Shown: positions 8,724 to 17,243 of the stretch, piece by piece
Layout of the letters: each line of letters starts with the position of its first letter
How positions within the stretch are numbered: position 1 is the first letter of the stretch
Source of the DNA: Balneolaceae bacterium
GTDB lineage: Bacteria > Bacteroidota > Rhodothermia > Balneolales > Balneolaceae
DNA: 64,000 bases
Assembly (NCBI GenBank): GCA_017640605.1
Contig: JAEPQH010000014.1
Span: 24,855 to 88,854 of the forward strand
Reading direction: 5' to 3'
Notes under the pieces: generated by a model
What the model was told of the DNA's origin: nothing
The model's database searches: none
What the model saw: only the letters and a program-made list of their open reading frames with translations
Position numbers and translations under genes: made by a program

Positions 8724-9377
8724 ATGAAACGCATTTTAATTATCGGTGCCAATGGTGGCATCGGAACCTTCGTAAGTAAACAATTAACTCAAGAGAGCGG
8801 CTTCGAACCTGTTGCCATGCTTCGAAAAGAAGATCAGCAGCCTAAGTTTTCGGGGATGGGCGTAGAAAGCATTGTAGCTGACTTATCACAAAGTGTAGAT
8901 GCATTGGCTGAGATCATGACTGACTTTGACGGAGTTGTGTTTACCGCCGGATCGGGTGGATCCACCGGATATGATAAAACGCTCGAAATTGATTTAGACG
9001 GAGCCGTCAAAGTCATGGAAGCCGCTGAGAAAAGTGATTCGAAACGATTTATCATGGTGAGTGTAGCTGGTGCCGATGACCGTGAGTCCTGGAATTCATC
9101 ACCCATTAAACCGTATATGATCGCTAAACATTACGCCGATCGTGTGCTCAAAAATACTGAACTTGAGTACACCATTATTCGTCCGGGAAGCTTAACCGAT
9201 GATGAAGGCTCGGGCAAGATCACCAGCGACCTTAGCAAGGCATCCAACAGATCTATTCCACGTGAAGATGTAGCTACTGCGGTAACTCTAAGTATTGTAA
9301 ATAATCTGGCTATCCGGAAATCGGTTGAAATGGTGAGCGGGGATACTCTGATTGAAGAGGTTTTGAGTCAAGCTTAA
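8724..9377 (+). CDS. NAD(P)-binding SDR-family oxidoreductase (NmrA/YhfK-like)
   Basis: 217 residues. The glycine-rich loop GANGGIGTFV starts at residue 8 and FIMVSVAGADD lies near 110, followed by YMIAKHYADRVLKNTELEYTIIRPG, which matches atypical SDRs of the NAD(P)-binding type (YwnB/YhfK/NmrA-like). The usual YxxxK is represented by PYMIAKHYAD. Such proteins bind NAD(P) in the cytoplasm; the substrate is unknown. It is monocistronic and the first gene inside the region bounded by inverted arrays. Confidence 0.85.
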   Translation: MKRILIIGANGGIGTFVSKQLTQESGFEPVAMLRKEDQQPKFSGMGVESIVADLSQSVDALAEIMTDFDGVVFTAGSGGSTGYDKTLEIDLDGAVKVMEAAEKSDSKRFIMVSVAGADDRESWNSSPIKPYMIAKHYADRVLKNTELEYTIIRPGSLTDDEGSGKITSDLSKASNRSIPREDVATAVTLSIVNNLAIRKSVEMVSGDTLIEEVLSQA

Positions 9378-9715
9378 AGAGTTGATTTGTAAACGTTCTT
9401 AATCTTTTTTCCAAAATTCGCAGGACTGAAGTCCATGCTTGTTTATGACCGAGACAGATTAAACAACATCAACCTTGGATAGAGTACTGTGGTTTTTGAC
9501 TTACTTTTTAATTAAAGCTAGTTCTTAGTAGATCATATTTCGTGAATTTGTGTTTCCGTGGCAGAATTTTAGATGTATGGTTTTCATTTCTTAGTCCCTT
9601 ATTGATTATTAACACTCTAGATCGTGGAATACTAAAAAAGGAAATAGGCTCATGTCGCAACGCATACCCGATTTTTTAGTGTGTGTAAAATTCTATCGCC
9701 TTTGTAAAACCTAAG

Positions 9716-9735
9716 ATTCCTGCTTTCGCAGGAAT
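9716..9735. repeat. REP-like palindrome 1
   Basis: ATTCCTGC-TTTC-GCAGGAAT: a perfect 8-bp stem followed by GAC. Confidence 0.8.
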
Positions 9736-9822
9736 GACTACAGAAGAGAACCGGAACCATACAAACTTCCGTGCATTAGTGTTTCCGTGGCAGAAATGAA
9801 TATTCCTTCTCCACAGCTCTAG

Positions 9823-9842
9823 ATTCCCGCCTGCGCGGGAAT
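9823..9842. repeat. REP-like palindrome 2
   Basis: ATTCCCGC-CTGC-GCGGGAAT: a perfect 8-bp stem. It differs from palindrome 1 by a paired change in both arms that keeps pairing. Confidence 0.8.
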
Positions 9843-9866
9843 GACAATGAATTTTTATTTCCAGTC

Positions 9867-9886
9867 ATCCCTGCGAAGGCAGGGAT
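9867..9886. repeat. REP-like palindrome 3, inverted relative to 1 and 2
   Basis: ATCCCTGC-GAAG-GCAGGGAT, preceded by GTC and followed by CTA, is in the opposite orientation to the first two (which are followed by GAC). Confidence 0.8.
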
Positions 9887-9986
9887 CTAATATTAATTTT
9901 GCTGTTTCTATACACCTTGTTGAAATATTTACCAATGCAGTAGATTGATATTCTTTCTGATTCAAATTATATGTATAATATATGTT

Positions 9987-11072
9987 ATGAAAAGGGAGGA
10001 TACCATACGAAAAATCATCCATGTGGATATGGATGCTTTTTTCGCTGCGGTTGAGCAGCGGGATAATCCGGAATTGCGGGGTAAACCGGTGATTGTTGGG
10101 GGGAAGCCGGGCGGCCGTGGGGTAGTTTCAACCTGTAGTTATGAAGCTCGAAAGTTTGGAGTCCGATCTGCCATGCCTACAAATGAGGCCTATCGATTAT
10201 GTCCGCATGGTATTTTTGTGAAGTCGAATTTTGAGGCCTACAAAGAAGCTTCCACAATCGTGCGAAATATCTTTTTCGAGTACACCGATTTGGTGGAGCC
10301 ACTTTCCTTGGATGAAGCGTATTTGGATGTAACCGAAAATCATAAAGGAAACCCATCTGCAACCCTTATCGCCGAAGAAATACGTGCTCGAATTTTTAAA
10401 GAAACTCAACTCACTGCTTCAGCCGGAGTGGCGCCTAATAAATTCGTGGCAAAGATTGCTTCCGATTATAACAAGCCAAACGGACTTACTGTAATTACCC
10501 CCGGTGAAGTAGAAGCTTTTGTAGAACAACTCGACATCAAAAAGTTTTATGGAGTAGGAAAAGCTACCCAAAAGAAAATGCATGCTTTGGGGATTAAAAC
10601 CGGAGCGGATCTTAAAACCTGGAGCGAAATTGATTTGGTAAAAGCCTTCGGCAAATCGGGCAGATACTATTATCGAATAGCTCGTGGAGTTGATGATCGT
10701 GAAGTAAAGCCGCATCGAACCAGAAAATCGTACGGCAAAGAGCGGACATTTTCGGAAGATGTGGGCGATTTAGAATGGGTGAACACGTTTTTGGATGATC
10801 TGGCAAAGCAGATTTCGGATGGAATGCGGAAAATCCCCACAGCGGGAAAGACCATCACCCTAAAAGTACGCTACAAAAATTTTGATACGATAACGCGAAG
10901 TCATTCTTTAGCTCATTACACCAATAAAGCCGAAGAGATAACTACCATAGCGAAGCAATTACTAGAGCAAACCGAAGCCGGAACACGAGAAATTCGTTTA
11001 TTAGGAATTTCCCTCTCGAATTTAAACCTGATCGAAAAAGAGTACTGGGAGCAGTTGGAGTTGGGGGTTTAG
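9987..11072 (+). CDS. dinB: DNA polymerase IV (Y-family translesion polymerase)
   Basis: Start ATG at 9987 gives MKREDTIRKIIHVDMDAFFAAVEQ; an upstream in-frame ATG at 9945 would add 14 hydrophobic residues not expected in DinB. The Y-family palm motifs are present: HVDMDAFFAAVEQ (metal-binding Asp), SYEARKFGVRSAMP, and PLSLDEAYLDVT with the catalytic Asp-Glu. Helix-hairpin-helix (FYGVGKATQKKMHALGIKTG) and little-finger regions follow. About 361 residues is normal. It performs error-prone bypass synthesis. No C-terminal beta-clamp motif was sought. The stop codon merges into a 9-bp minisatellite. Confidence 0.95.
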   Translation: MKREDTIRKIIHVDMDAFFAAVEQRDNPELRGKPVIVGGKPGGRGVVSTCSYEARKFGVRSAMPTNEAYRLCPHGIFVKSNFEAYKEASTIVRNIFFEYTDLVEPLSLDEAYLDVTENHKGNPSATLIAEEIRARIFKETQLTASAGVAPNKFVAKIASDYNKPNGLTVITPGEVEAFVEQLDIKKFYGVGKATQKKMHALGIKTGADLKTWSEIDLVKAFGKSGRYYYRIARGVDDREVKPHRTRKSYGKERTFSEDVGDLEWVNTFLDDLAKQISDGMRKIPTAGKTITLKVRYKNFDTITRSHSLAHYTNKAEEITTIAKQLLEQTEAGTREIRLLGISLSNLNLIEKEYWEQLELGV

Positions 11073-11146
11073 GTGTTCGGGTGTTCGGGTGTTCGGGTGT
11101 TCGGGTGTTCGGGTGTTCGGGTGTTCGGGTGTTCGGGTGTTCGGGT
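11072..11146. repeat. 9-bp minisatellite (GGTGTTCGG), about 8 copies
   Basis: Perfect tandem copies of GGTGTTCGG begin at the dinB stop codon and run about 75 bp. The stop lies before the array, so copy-number change would not alter the protein. A complementary degenerate arm follows at 11175-11216. Confidence 0.93.
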
Positions 11147-11174
11147 AAAAATTTGCTTTATTTAATTTTAGAGC

Positions 11175-11216
11175 CAACACCTAAACACCTCAACACGTGA
11201 ACACTTCAACACCTTA
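11175..11216. repeat. degenerate opposite arm of the minisatellite
   Basis: Repeats of AACACCT, AACACGT and AACACTT are complementary in sense to the GTGTT units upstream, so the two arms can fold into a long imperfect hairpin around a loop starting TAAAAATTTGCTT. It may work as a terminator for dinB. Confidence 0.7.
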
Positions 11217-11361
11217 AATAAAAAATATCGCGAATATTGAAATCAGAGAGAGAATGTGTATTAGAAAGAAATTAAGTACACTTTAAAACTATCGGGATAG
11301 CACACTCGTCTTACTCTCGAAATCAACAACAGAGAAAACGAAACTCTACGTTGAACATGCA

Positions 11362-11940
11362 ATGACACACATGGAAGACGCACAACTGGTTCAGGATTTT
11401 TTGGGAGGCAATCATCAGGCTTTTAATAAGCTGATTGGTCGGTGGCAGGATCGCATTCATCACTTTGCGTATCGATACTTTGCGAATAATGATGACGCCG
11501 CTGAAATCACCCAGAAAACTTTCATCAAAGCGTATCAAAAACTGAATACGCTGGATGATGCCGGCAAATTCGGATCATGGTTGTATCGCATCGCCAATAA
11601 TTTGTGTCTGGATGAATTAAAGCGCGTAGGTCGGAAACGGGCTACATCGCTGGAAGCACTTAAAACCGCGCCGCAAACAGAAACTGAGAGAGCCGCCGAC
11701 AGTGCCTTAATGAGAAATGAAGCTATTGTGCTTTTACACAAAGCACTGCTTCAACTACCTACCGAACAACGCATGGTGGTAATTATGAAAGAGTATGAAG
11801 GGCTGACCTTCAGAGAAATTGCAGAAATTTTAGATGAATCGGAGAATACAGTGAAATCGAGGTTGTACTACGGCCTGCGGTCCCTGAAAAAAACCTTCGA
11901 TTCGTGGAATATTAACAAAGAGGTGTTTAGCTATGACTAA
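11362..11940 (+). CDS. ECF-type RNA polymerase sigma factor
   Basis: 192 residues with both sigma regions of the extracytoplasmic-function group. Region 2: ITQKTFIKAYQKL and GKFGSWLYRIANN (about residues 50-80), which bind core polymerase and the -10. Region 4: LPTEQRMVVIMKEYEGLTFREIAEIL plus SENTVKSRLYYGL (about 135-180), a helix-turn-helix for the -35. It directs transcription of an envelope or stress regulon when released from its anti-sigma. The stop overlaps the next gene by 8 bp, the typical coupling with an anti-sigma factor. About 145 bp separate the upstream repeat from the start and must hold the promoter; I could not pick boxes with confidence. Confidence 0.93.
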   Translation: MTHMEDAQLVQDFLGGNHQAFNKLIGRWQDRIHHFAYRYFANNDDAAEITQKTFIKAYQKLNTLDDAGKFGSWLYRIANNLCLDELKRVGRKRATSLEALKTAPQTETERAADSALMRNEAIVLLHKALLQLPTEQRMVVIMKEYEGLTFREIAEILDESENTVKSRLYYGLRSLKKTFDSWNINKEVFSYD

Positions 11941-12616
11941 AGACAAAGCACGCGAGCTTTTTATCGACTATATGTACGGGGGGCTCGATATCGACACACA
12001 AAACCAATTAGAAGCCTTTGTGCAGCAACATCCCGATCTGAAAGAAGAACTGGATGGGATGATGGAAACACGACAAATGCTCCAGCAAATGCCGGTAGAA
12101 TCACCTACCGAACAATTTGTGATGATGGATCCGGCAGCAAACAAACGTTCATTCAGAATTTCACTTGAAAATTTGTGGTCTGCTTTAAAACCAACTTCAG
12201 GTTTTGGTCGATTTGGAGTTGCTGTTGCAAGTTTTGTATTCCTGTTCATAATAACCGGTAGCCTTACAAATCTAAATTTTAGTATGCAGGATGGCGAAAT
12301 TTCCCTTCGCTTTGGTGAGCAGCCTCCGGCACAAATCGGTTATACAGCTGCTCAGGTCGAGTTATTGATTAACCAAGTGCAGGCCGAGAATGCCGAATTA
12401 ATGGCTGATTTTGTACAAGCTGCTCAGGAACAGCAAGAAGCCCAATTTCAACAAACACTGGCCAGTTTTGCTTCTTATCTGGAAGAACAACGTACCTCAG
12501 ATCTCGAGCTTATCGACTTTAGTCTGGCCAACCTTCAAGAAACTACCTACAATCGCTTTGTTCAAACCGATCAGGTGTTAGGCGAAATCATAGAAACTGT
12601 AAGTTTAAATAGATAA
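11933..12616 (+). CDS. membrane-anchored anti-sigma factor (inferred)
   Basis: 227 residues. The N-terminal ~60 residues (FIDYMYGGLDIDTQNQLEAFV, PDLKEELDGM) look like an anti-sigma helical domain but lack the HxxxCxxC zinc motif. One membrane helix follows at about 88-106 (VAVASFVFLFIITGS). The C-terminal ~110 residues are Gln/Glu-rich and helical, probably a coiled coil on the far side of the membrane. The 8-bp overlap with the sigma gene and the topology support the call; sequence alone is weak. It should sequester the sigma factor until an envelope signal arrives. Four bases separate it from the next gene, so the three form an operon. Confidence 0.72.
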   Translation: MTKDKARELFIDYMYGGLDIDTQNQLEAFVQQHPDLKEELDGMMETRQMLQQMPVESPTEQFVMMDPAANKRSFRISLENLWSALKPTSGFGRFGVAVASFVFLFIITGSLTNLNFSMQDGEISLRFGEQPPAQIGYTAAQVELLINQVQAENAELMADFVQAAQEQQEAQFQQTLASFASYLEEQRTSDLELIDFSLANLQETTYNRFVQTDQVLGEIIETVSLNR

Positions 12617-12620
12617 TATC

Positions 12621-13817
12621 ATGAATTACTTCAAAAAAACTCTACTGATCGGCTTGTTGAGCATCCTTTTTGCTCCAACCCTATCGGCCCAAAATATCGA
12701 TGCCAATCGAATGAATCGCGACATCCGAATAATGGAAAATATCCTTGCGGAGTTGTTTAGAACTCAAATCGAAACCCCAACCGCCGAGACTATAATTGTG
12801 GATCGCGGGGGATTCCGTCAACGTGGAATTAGAGGCACGTATTTGAATGGCTACGGCATCATTTTTATGATAAACCGAGATGACCCATTCACTCCAAAAA
12901 TGCACGTTACAGGACAAGGAAGTTATAGCTTTTATTATGGCTCCGATTCTGATTCGGAAGGCGCATCCCCAAAAGTAGACGAAACTACCGTAAAACGTAG
13001 AATTACTGAATTCCTGATGGATTACGCATCAACCATTGGTCAGCTTAAAGACGATGAACAAGTTATGGTGATCTACGGGGCACAAACTGGTAGTAACAGA
13101 ACGGTTTGGAACTATCGTATTGCCGTGAACGATGTGGTTGTTGATGAGCAATCTAACAAAGATTTACCGGTGATTTCAGCTTCCGTAACCGTAAAAGATT
13201 TGAAAGAGTACCGAAGCGGAAAGCTTGATGAAGGCAAAATTAAGGATCGTATTTCGTTTGCCACTTCCGAAGGCAAAGAATACATGGACTTAAAGGTTAT
13301 GGGGAATATTTTTGAAACAGCTTTCCGTGAGTCTGATACCGGTTTCAGAATGTCGGGCACACCTAATTATTTATTACTTGATAATTTTGGTGCCATTTTT
13401 AGTTTCGACACCCGATACTCTGACCGGGAAGGAGCGTTTACTGTTTTGAATAACTCACGAACGCTTATTCAAGGGCTGCGACGTGGTGATAATCGTATTC
13501 AGGTTCGGGGAAATGTTACTCAAGAAGACCTTGAAGAAATTGAAGCACGCGAAGAAGAAATTAAAAACAAAATAATCGAAGCCTATAGTGCTATGATCAC
13601 GAATGTATCGGAGTATTTAGTGGATTACGGACGCACATTAAATTCAGTGGATTCCGATCAGCATATTTTGATTAGTATGAGCGTATCTGCTTCGCGGATT
13701 GAGGAAGTGCCGCAACGCGTTGATCTTCAGATAAAAAAATCAGTGCTTGAAAATCTGGATAGAGGCCGAATAAGCCGAGAAGAAGCTCTAAAAGCGGTGA
13801 CGGTTACTGAGTATTAG
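12621..13817 (+). CDS. secreted protein with two-fold internal repeat, third gene of the sigma operon
   Basis: 398 residues with signal peptide (KKTLLIGLLSILFAPTLSAQ). I do not recognise a family. By eye it consists of two similar halves: a short hydrophobic strand pair (GYGIIFMINRDDPF / NFGAIFSFDTRYSD), a helical stretch ending in YASTIGQLKDDEQVMVIYG / YGRTLNSVDSDQHILISMS, then VTVKDLKEYRSGKLDEGKI / LQIKKSVLENLDRGRISREE. No catalytic motif. Its position four bases after the anti-sigma gene suggests it is part of, or senses for, the envelope response. The stop codon runs into the second 9-bp minisatellite. Confidence 0.8.
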   Translation: MNYFKKTLLIGLLSILFAPTLSAQNIDANRMNRDIRIMENILAELFRTQIETPTAETIIVDRGGFRQRGIRGTYLNGYGIIFMINRDDPFTPKMHVTGQGSYSFYYGSDSDSEGASPKVDETTVKRRITEFLMDYASTIGQLKDDEQVMVIYGAQTGSNRTVWNYRIAVNDVVVDEQSNKDLPVISASVTVKDLKEYRSGKLDEGKIKDRISFATSEGKEYMDLKVMGNIFETAFRESDTGFRMSGTPNYLLLDNFGAIFSFDTRYSDREGAFTVLNNSRTLIQGLRRGDNRIQVRGNVTQEDLEEIEAREEEIKNKIIEAYSAMITNVSEYLVDYGRTLNSVDSDQHILISMSVSASRIEEVPQRVDLQIKKSVLENLDRGRISREEALKAVTVTEY

Positions 13818-13944
13818 GTGTTCGGGTGTTCGGGTGTTCGGGTGTTCGGGTGTTCGGGTGTTCGGGTGTTCGGGTAAAAATGCTTGATTTAGTTTCAAGA
13901 TCAAAGCCTGAACACGTCAACACCTAAACACCCCAACACCTAAA
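13817..13944. repeat. second inverted minisatellite unit (GGTGTTCGG x ~6.5 plus opposite arm)
   Basis: Perfect GGTGTTCGG copies at 13817-13875, then a loop GGGTAAAAATGCTTGATTTA very like that at 11142, then a degenerate arm AACACGTC/AACACCTA/AACACCCC to 13944. It lies between the convergent secreted-protein gene and aat; the aat stop codon falls inside the arm. With 11072-11216 it brackets the sigma operon. Confidence 0.88.
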
Positions 13945-14527
13945 GAACAAACTCACACTCCGTCTTCAGCGCTTCTTCTAATAAAAGCAGATATTCATCC
14001 CCAGAGATTTCGATACAGCCAAAAGTCTTGCCTAAATGATCAGTATAGTATTGGGCGTCCCACAATTTGAAGCCGTTCTTTTCTAAAATGTGATGCAAGT
14101 AAAACATCGCTACTTTATCGGCTTCGGGATAGTATTTGAACATGCTTTCTGCAAAAAAAGCGGCTTTATAATGTATTCCGTATACGCCACCAACTAGTTT
14201 TCCTTCATGATAAACTTCAACACTATGTGCATGCCCCAACTGATGCATATGTTCGAACGTATCTATGATTAGATCGTTGATCCAAGTGTCTTCTCTATCA
14301 GCACAGCCTTCCACCACCTGCCGGAATTGCGTATCAATTTTTACTTCGAATGTCTGCTTTTTAACAAGCCTTCGCAGATTATTGGATGCGTAAAATTTAT
14401 CGATAGGGATAATCCCCCGCTCGGTTGCCGAATACCATTCTACTTCATCAGAATCGCGTGAATCTCCCATTGGAAACAAACCTTTAGAATAGGCATCGAG
14501 TAATATGTCCGGGTGGATGATTTTCAT
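13940..14527 (-). CDS. aat: leucyl/phenylalanyl-tRNA--protein transferase
   Basis: 195 residues. N-end-rule enzyme that adds Leu or Phe from aminoacyl-tRNA to proteins with N-terminal basic residues, marking them for ClpAP. Family signatures: YSKGLFPMGD near the N-terminus, EVEWYSATERGIIP, HVQLGHAHSVEV-like sequence (HMHQLGHAHSVEVY), GGVYGIHYKAAFFAESMF, and the C-terminal LWDAQYYTDHLGKTFGCIEIS. Length is near the lower end of the family. It lies downstream of the metalloprotease on the same strand with a 75-bp gap holding a hairpin. Convergent with the sigma operon. Confidence 0.93.
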   Translation of the reverse strand: MKIIHPDILLDAYSKGLFPMGDSRDSDEVEWYSATERGIIPIDKFYASNNLRRLVKKQTFEVKIDTQFRQVVEGCADREDTWINDLIIDTFEHMHQLGHAHSVEVYHEGKLVGGVYGIHYKAAFFAESMFKYYPEADKVAMFYLHHILEKNGFKLWDAQYYTDHLGKTFGCIEISGDEYLLLLEEALKTECEFVL

Positions 14528-14534
14528 AATCAGA

Positions 14535-14595
14535 AGTGTTCACGTGTTAAAGTGTTAAGGTAAAAAGCACACCAACACCTTAACACTTCAACACG
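14535..14595. repeat. third inverted GTGTT/AACAC hairpin unit
   Basis: AGTGTTAAGGT (14551-14561) pairs perfectly with ACCTTAACACT (14577-14587); further GTGTT and AACAC units extend the arms. The loop starts AAAAAGC, recalling the other two units. It lies between the minus-strand metalloprotease end and the start of aat. Confidence 0.75.
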
Positions 14596-14602
14596 ATAAA
14601 AT

Positions 14603-17017
14603 CTAATGCTCACAATACAACATCGGGCCGGAGCCAATTGGGGAGCCGGGTGGTGGAGACAACGAAGGTGGCAATTCAAACTCGGCAGGATCATCTAAAT
14701 AACTGTCGATCAGCATGGCTGCATGTTGAGCGGTTACATCATTCTCGCGATCTTCCAGCATTTCCATTAATTCGTTTAGTTTACCAAACACAATGGCTTT
14801 TGTAAGTGGATTAGCCTGATTCGAGGCGTGAAGTTTAATCAAATTCACAACCACCAAATGATTTACTGTTTTCTGAATCGCATCGTGATAGTCATCGCCT
14901 AATCTACGTTTCCAAGTGCGATCTATCGTTTTATCAATCATTTCCTCTAAGCTAAGAGTATTATCGCGGGCACTTTGTTCTACCAATCGATTTGCACGTT
15001 GAGGGTGAAAAAGTAGCCCTAAACTAGCATCAGCAGCTGTTTGAGCTATGGATAATGCATCTAAAGTCGGACCGGTATTTCCGTTGAAAAGTTCACGTGT
15101 TGTGCTCATTCCGGCAGGTCGTGGCGGAATTATCTCCAATAAATTCTCTGGCAATGCTAGCACTTCCGGCTCAATCGTGGCTAGCATCATTTCCAATGCG
15201 CGACGCTGAGTTTTGGCATCCACTATACTCATATTTGGCTGGTTATCGCCTTTCAATTTGTAGTAGTAATCCACACCGCCAATTAATTTAACTGTGCCTT
15301 CTAACTGATAGCGATGGAACAAATAAATAGGTACTAACACATCTTCCAACTTACTCATCGCCGTTCCGGCCGGAATATTGGCTTCGCCAAAGTTACTAAG
15401 TGCAATTTCACGCACTTCTAAAATGTGTTGCATTTGCGCAACCGGATCCGATCCGTATTCCCATAAATGAGCGTATGGGTGAGCTCCACCTTGGGGACGA
15501 GCATCTGTATCCGAAATGTACTTCAATCCATCAGAATGGGCTTTTTCGAGAATTTCGTTCAGTGCTTCAGCTTCATCTACACCATCAGGAAAATCCTGAT
15601 ATCCATAAGCAATGGTAACTTTATCCCATGCTCCCATTCCAACATCGTAGGCATCGCTTAAATCAAGTTTACCATCAACGATATCTACTTTTGGATGCGG
15701 ATAATCCATCACCGAAGCTCGATCGTTTACACTTGCTGCAAAGTTGTGATAAATGCCTAAAGTATGGCCAATTTCGTGGGCCGAAAGCTGACGAATTCTT
15801 GCCAGCGCCATTTCCATCATGCGTGGATCTTCATCTGCGCCTTCTTCAAATGGAGCCAATAATCCGGTAGCAATCATATAATCCTGCCGAACTCGGAGGG
15901 AGCCAAGTAAAACATTTCCTTTGATGATTTCACCGGTTCTGGGATCTACAACCGAGCCACCATACGACCACCCTCGTGTTGAGCGATGCACCCAGTTAAT
16001 CACGTTATATCGAATGTCTAGCGGATGGGCGGCATCGGGAAGTACTTTTACCTGAAAAGCATCTTTATAGCCAATAGCTTCGAAGGCTTCATTCCACCAG
16101 CGGGCTCCATCAAGCAGAGCAGAACGCACCGGTTCCGGAGTTCCATTATCGAGATAATACACAATGGGCTCAACAGCTTCGCTGATTTCTGCTTCCGGAT
16201 TTTTCTTTTCCAAACGATGACGATTGATGTACTGAATCAGCATTGGTTCATCGATAGGCGAGGCATAATCCATAAAGGAAGTGGGATAAAAACCGGCACG
16301 AGGATCGTACATTCTTGGCTCGTAATTATCATCAGGTAACTCAACAAAGGAATGATGCTGACGAACGGTAATACTTGTTGGTGAAGGAACAACCGAGCGT
16401 ACTTGTCGGCCCGGATTATTTCCTGCAAACGTGAGCATAGTTTCAAACTCACTATTTTTTGGGAAGTTGAAAGTGCCTTCTTTATAAATGGTGGAACGGT
16501 TTTTATCCAGCGAATAATTGCCTTCTCCTCTGCCACGTAATCGACCTATTACATCATGTGCATCACGAATTAAAAAGGGAGTGAGGTCAATTAAATACGT
16601 TTCACCATCGGCAGCAACGATATCGAAGGCGGCCAGCACTGAAGAAGCAAAGGCCTCACGAACCGATTTTTTCTCGAGTTCATTGTCGGAGCGAGCGATG
16701 TAATCCAGATTTGGTTGAATCAGAAAGAGTTTTGGTCCGCGTTTTTCAAAATAAACCACGCGTTGACCACCTTGTTGACTTCGATCAAGCCCAATATCGT
16801 TCGAGCCCACACCGGCCGCTAAATAATTGGCGTATAAAAATTCGAAGTTGAGTTTGTCTACTTCCAGCCAAAGCTTGGCTTGGTCGTCATCGAAATAGTA
16901 ATCGAAGAAGCCTTCTGTTTTTGTAAGCCCCTCTGTTTTTTCGTTGATGGATGGCGTTTGTGCCCAAAGGTTGGTGGTGAGAAAAATCCCAAGTAAGAAA
17001 ACAGCAATTCGTTTCAT
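14603..17017 (-). CDS. secreted zinc-dependent metalloprotease (DUF5117/DUF5118 type)
   Basis: 804 residues with signal peptide (KRIAVFLLGIFLTTNLWAQ). The metzincin-like active site QLSAHEIGHTLGIYHNFAAS (about residue 415) gives HExxHxxGxxH, followed by a downstream SVMDYPHP Met-turn-like sequence. The N-terminal half (FFDYYFDDDQAKLWLEVD, FLYANYLAAGVGSNDIGLDR) is the pattern I associate with the large Bacteroidota metalloproteases carrying DUF5117 and DUF5118. Expected in the periplasm or outside the cell; substrate unknown. It may be read before aat in the same direction. Confidence 0.88.
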   Translation of the reverse strand: MKRIAVFLLGIFLTTNLWAQTPSINEKTEGLTKTEGFFDYYFDDDQAKLWLEVDKLNFEFLYANYLAAGVGSNDIGLDRSQQGGQRVVYFEKRGPKLFLIQPNLDYIARSDNELEKKSVREAFASSVLAAFDIVAADGETYLIDLTPFLIRDAHDVIGRLRGRGEGNYSLDKNRSTIYKEGTFNFPKNSEFETMLTFAGNNPGRQVRSVVPSPTSITVRQHHSFVELPDDNYEPRMYDPRAGFYPTSFMDYASPIDEPMLIQYINRHRLEKKNPEAEISEAVEPIVYYLDNGTPEPVRSALLDGARWWNEAFEAIGYKDAFQVKVLPDAAHPLDIRYNVINWVHRSTRGWSYGGSVVDPRTGEIIKGNVLLGSLRVRQDYMIATGLLAPFEEGADEDPRMMEMALARIRQLSAHEIGHTLGIYHNFAASVNDRASVMDYPHPKVDIVDGKLDLSDAYDVGMGAWDKVTIAYGYQDFPDGVDEAEALNEILEKAHSDGLKYISDTDARPQGGAHPYAHLWEYGSDPVAQMQHILEVREIALSNFGEANIPAGTAMSKLEDVLVPIYLFHRYQLEGTVKLIGGVDYYYKLKGDNQPNMSIVDAKTQRRALEMMLATIEPEVLALPENLLEIIPPRPAGMSTTRELFNGNTGPTLDALSIAQTAADASLGLLFHPQRANRLVEQSARDNTLSLEEMIDKTIDRTWKRRLGDDYHDAIQKTVNHLVVVNLIKLHASNQANPLTKAIVFGKLNELMEMLEDRENDVTAQHAAMLIDSYLDDPAEFELPPSLSPPPGSPIGSGPMLYCEH

Positions 17018-17243
17018 GATATGCAGATATGGTGACAGTATTATTGAAGCGATAAGAAAACAGATTCTGCAAAGAGTTGAAACGATCGTTTTGGTTTTTT
17101 ACAAGTGATTTGTTCTGGCAGGAAATCACTAAAACACTGACTTTCTATTTAATACGGGATCTGAAGTTCTGTATTCAGCGTTGTATACATAGGGATAATT
17201 ACCGATGTTCGACGGTATGTTTTGGTTAACAAATCACTGAACT

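Larger units (their letters stand above)
9378..9986. other. long intergenic region with REP-like palindromes
   Basis: No gene seen. It contains the palindromes listed below and two imperfect copies of GTGTTTCCGTGGCAGAA (about 9550 and 9780); a related GTGCTTTCGTGGC lies near 8636. The last ~60 bp before dinB are AT-rich and could hold its promoter. Confidence 0.6.

Noticed and set aside
11072..11146. Phase-variable coding minisatellite
   Set aside because: The array starts at the stop codon and its unit is 9 bp, so neither frame nor length of dinB changes with copy number.
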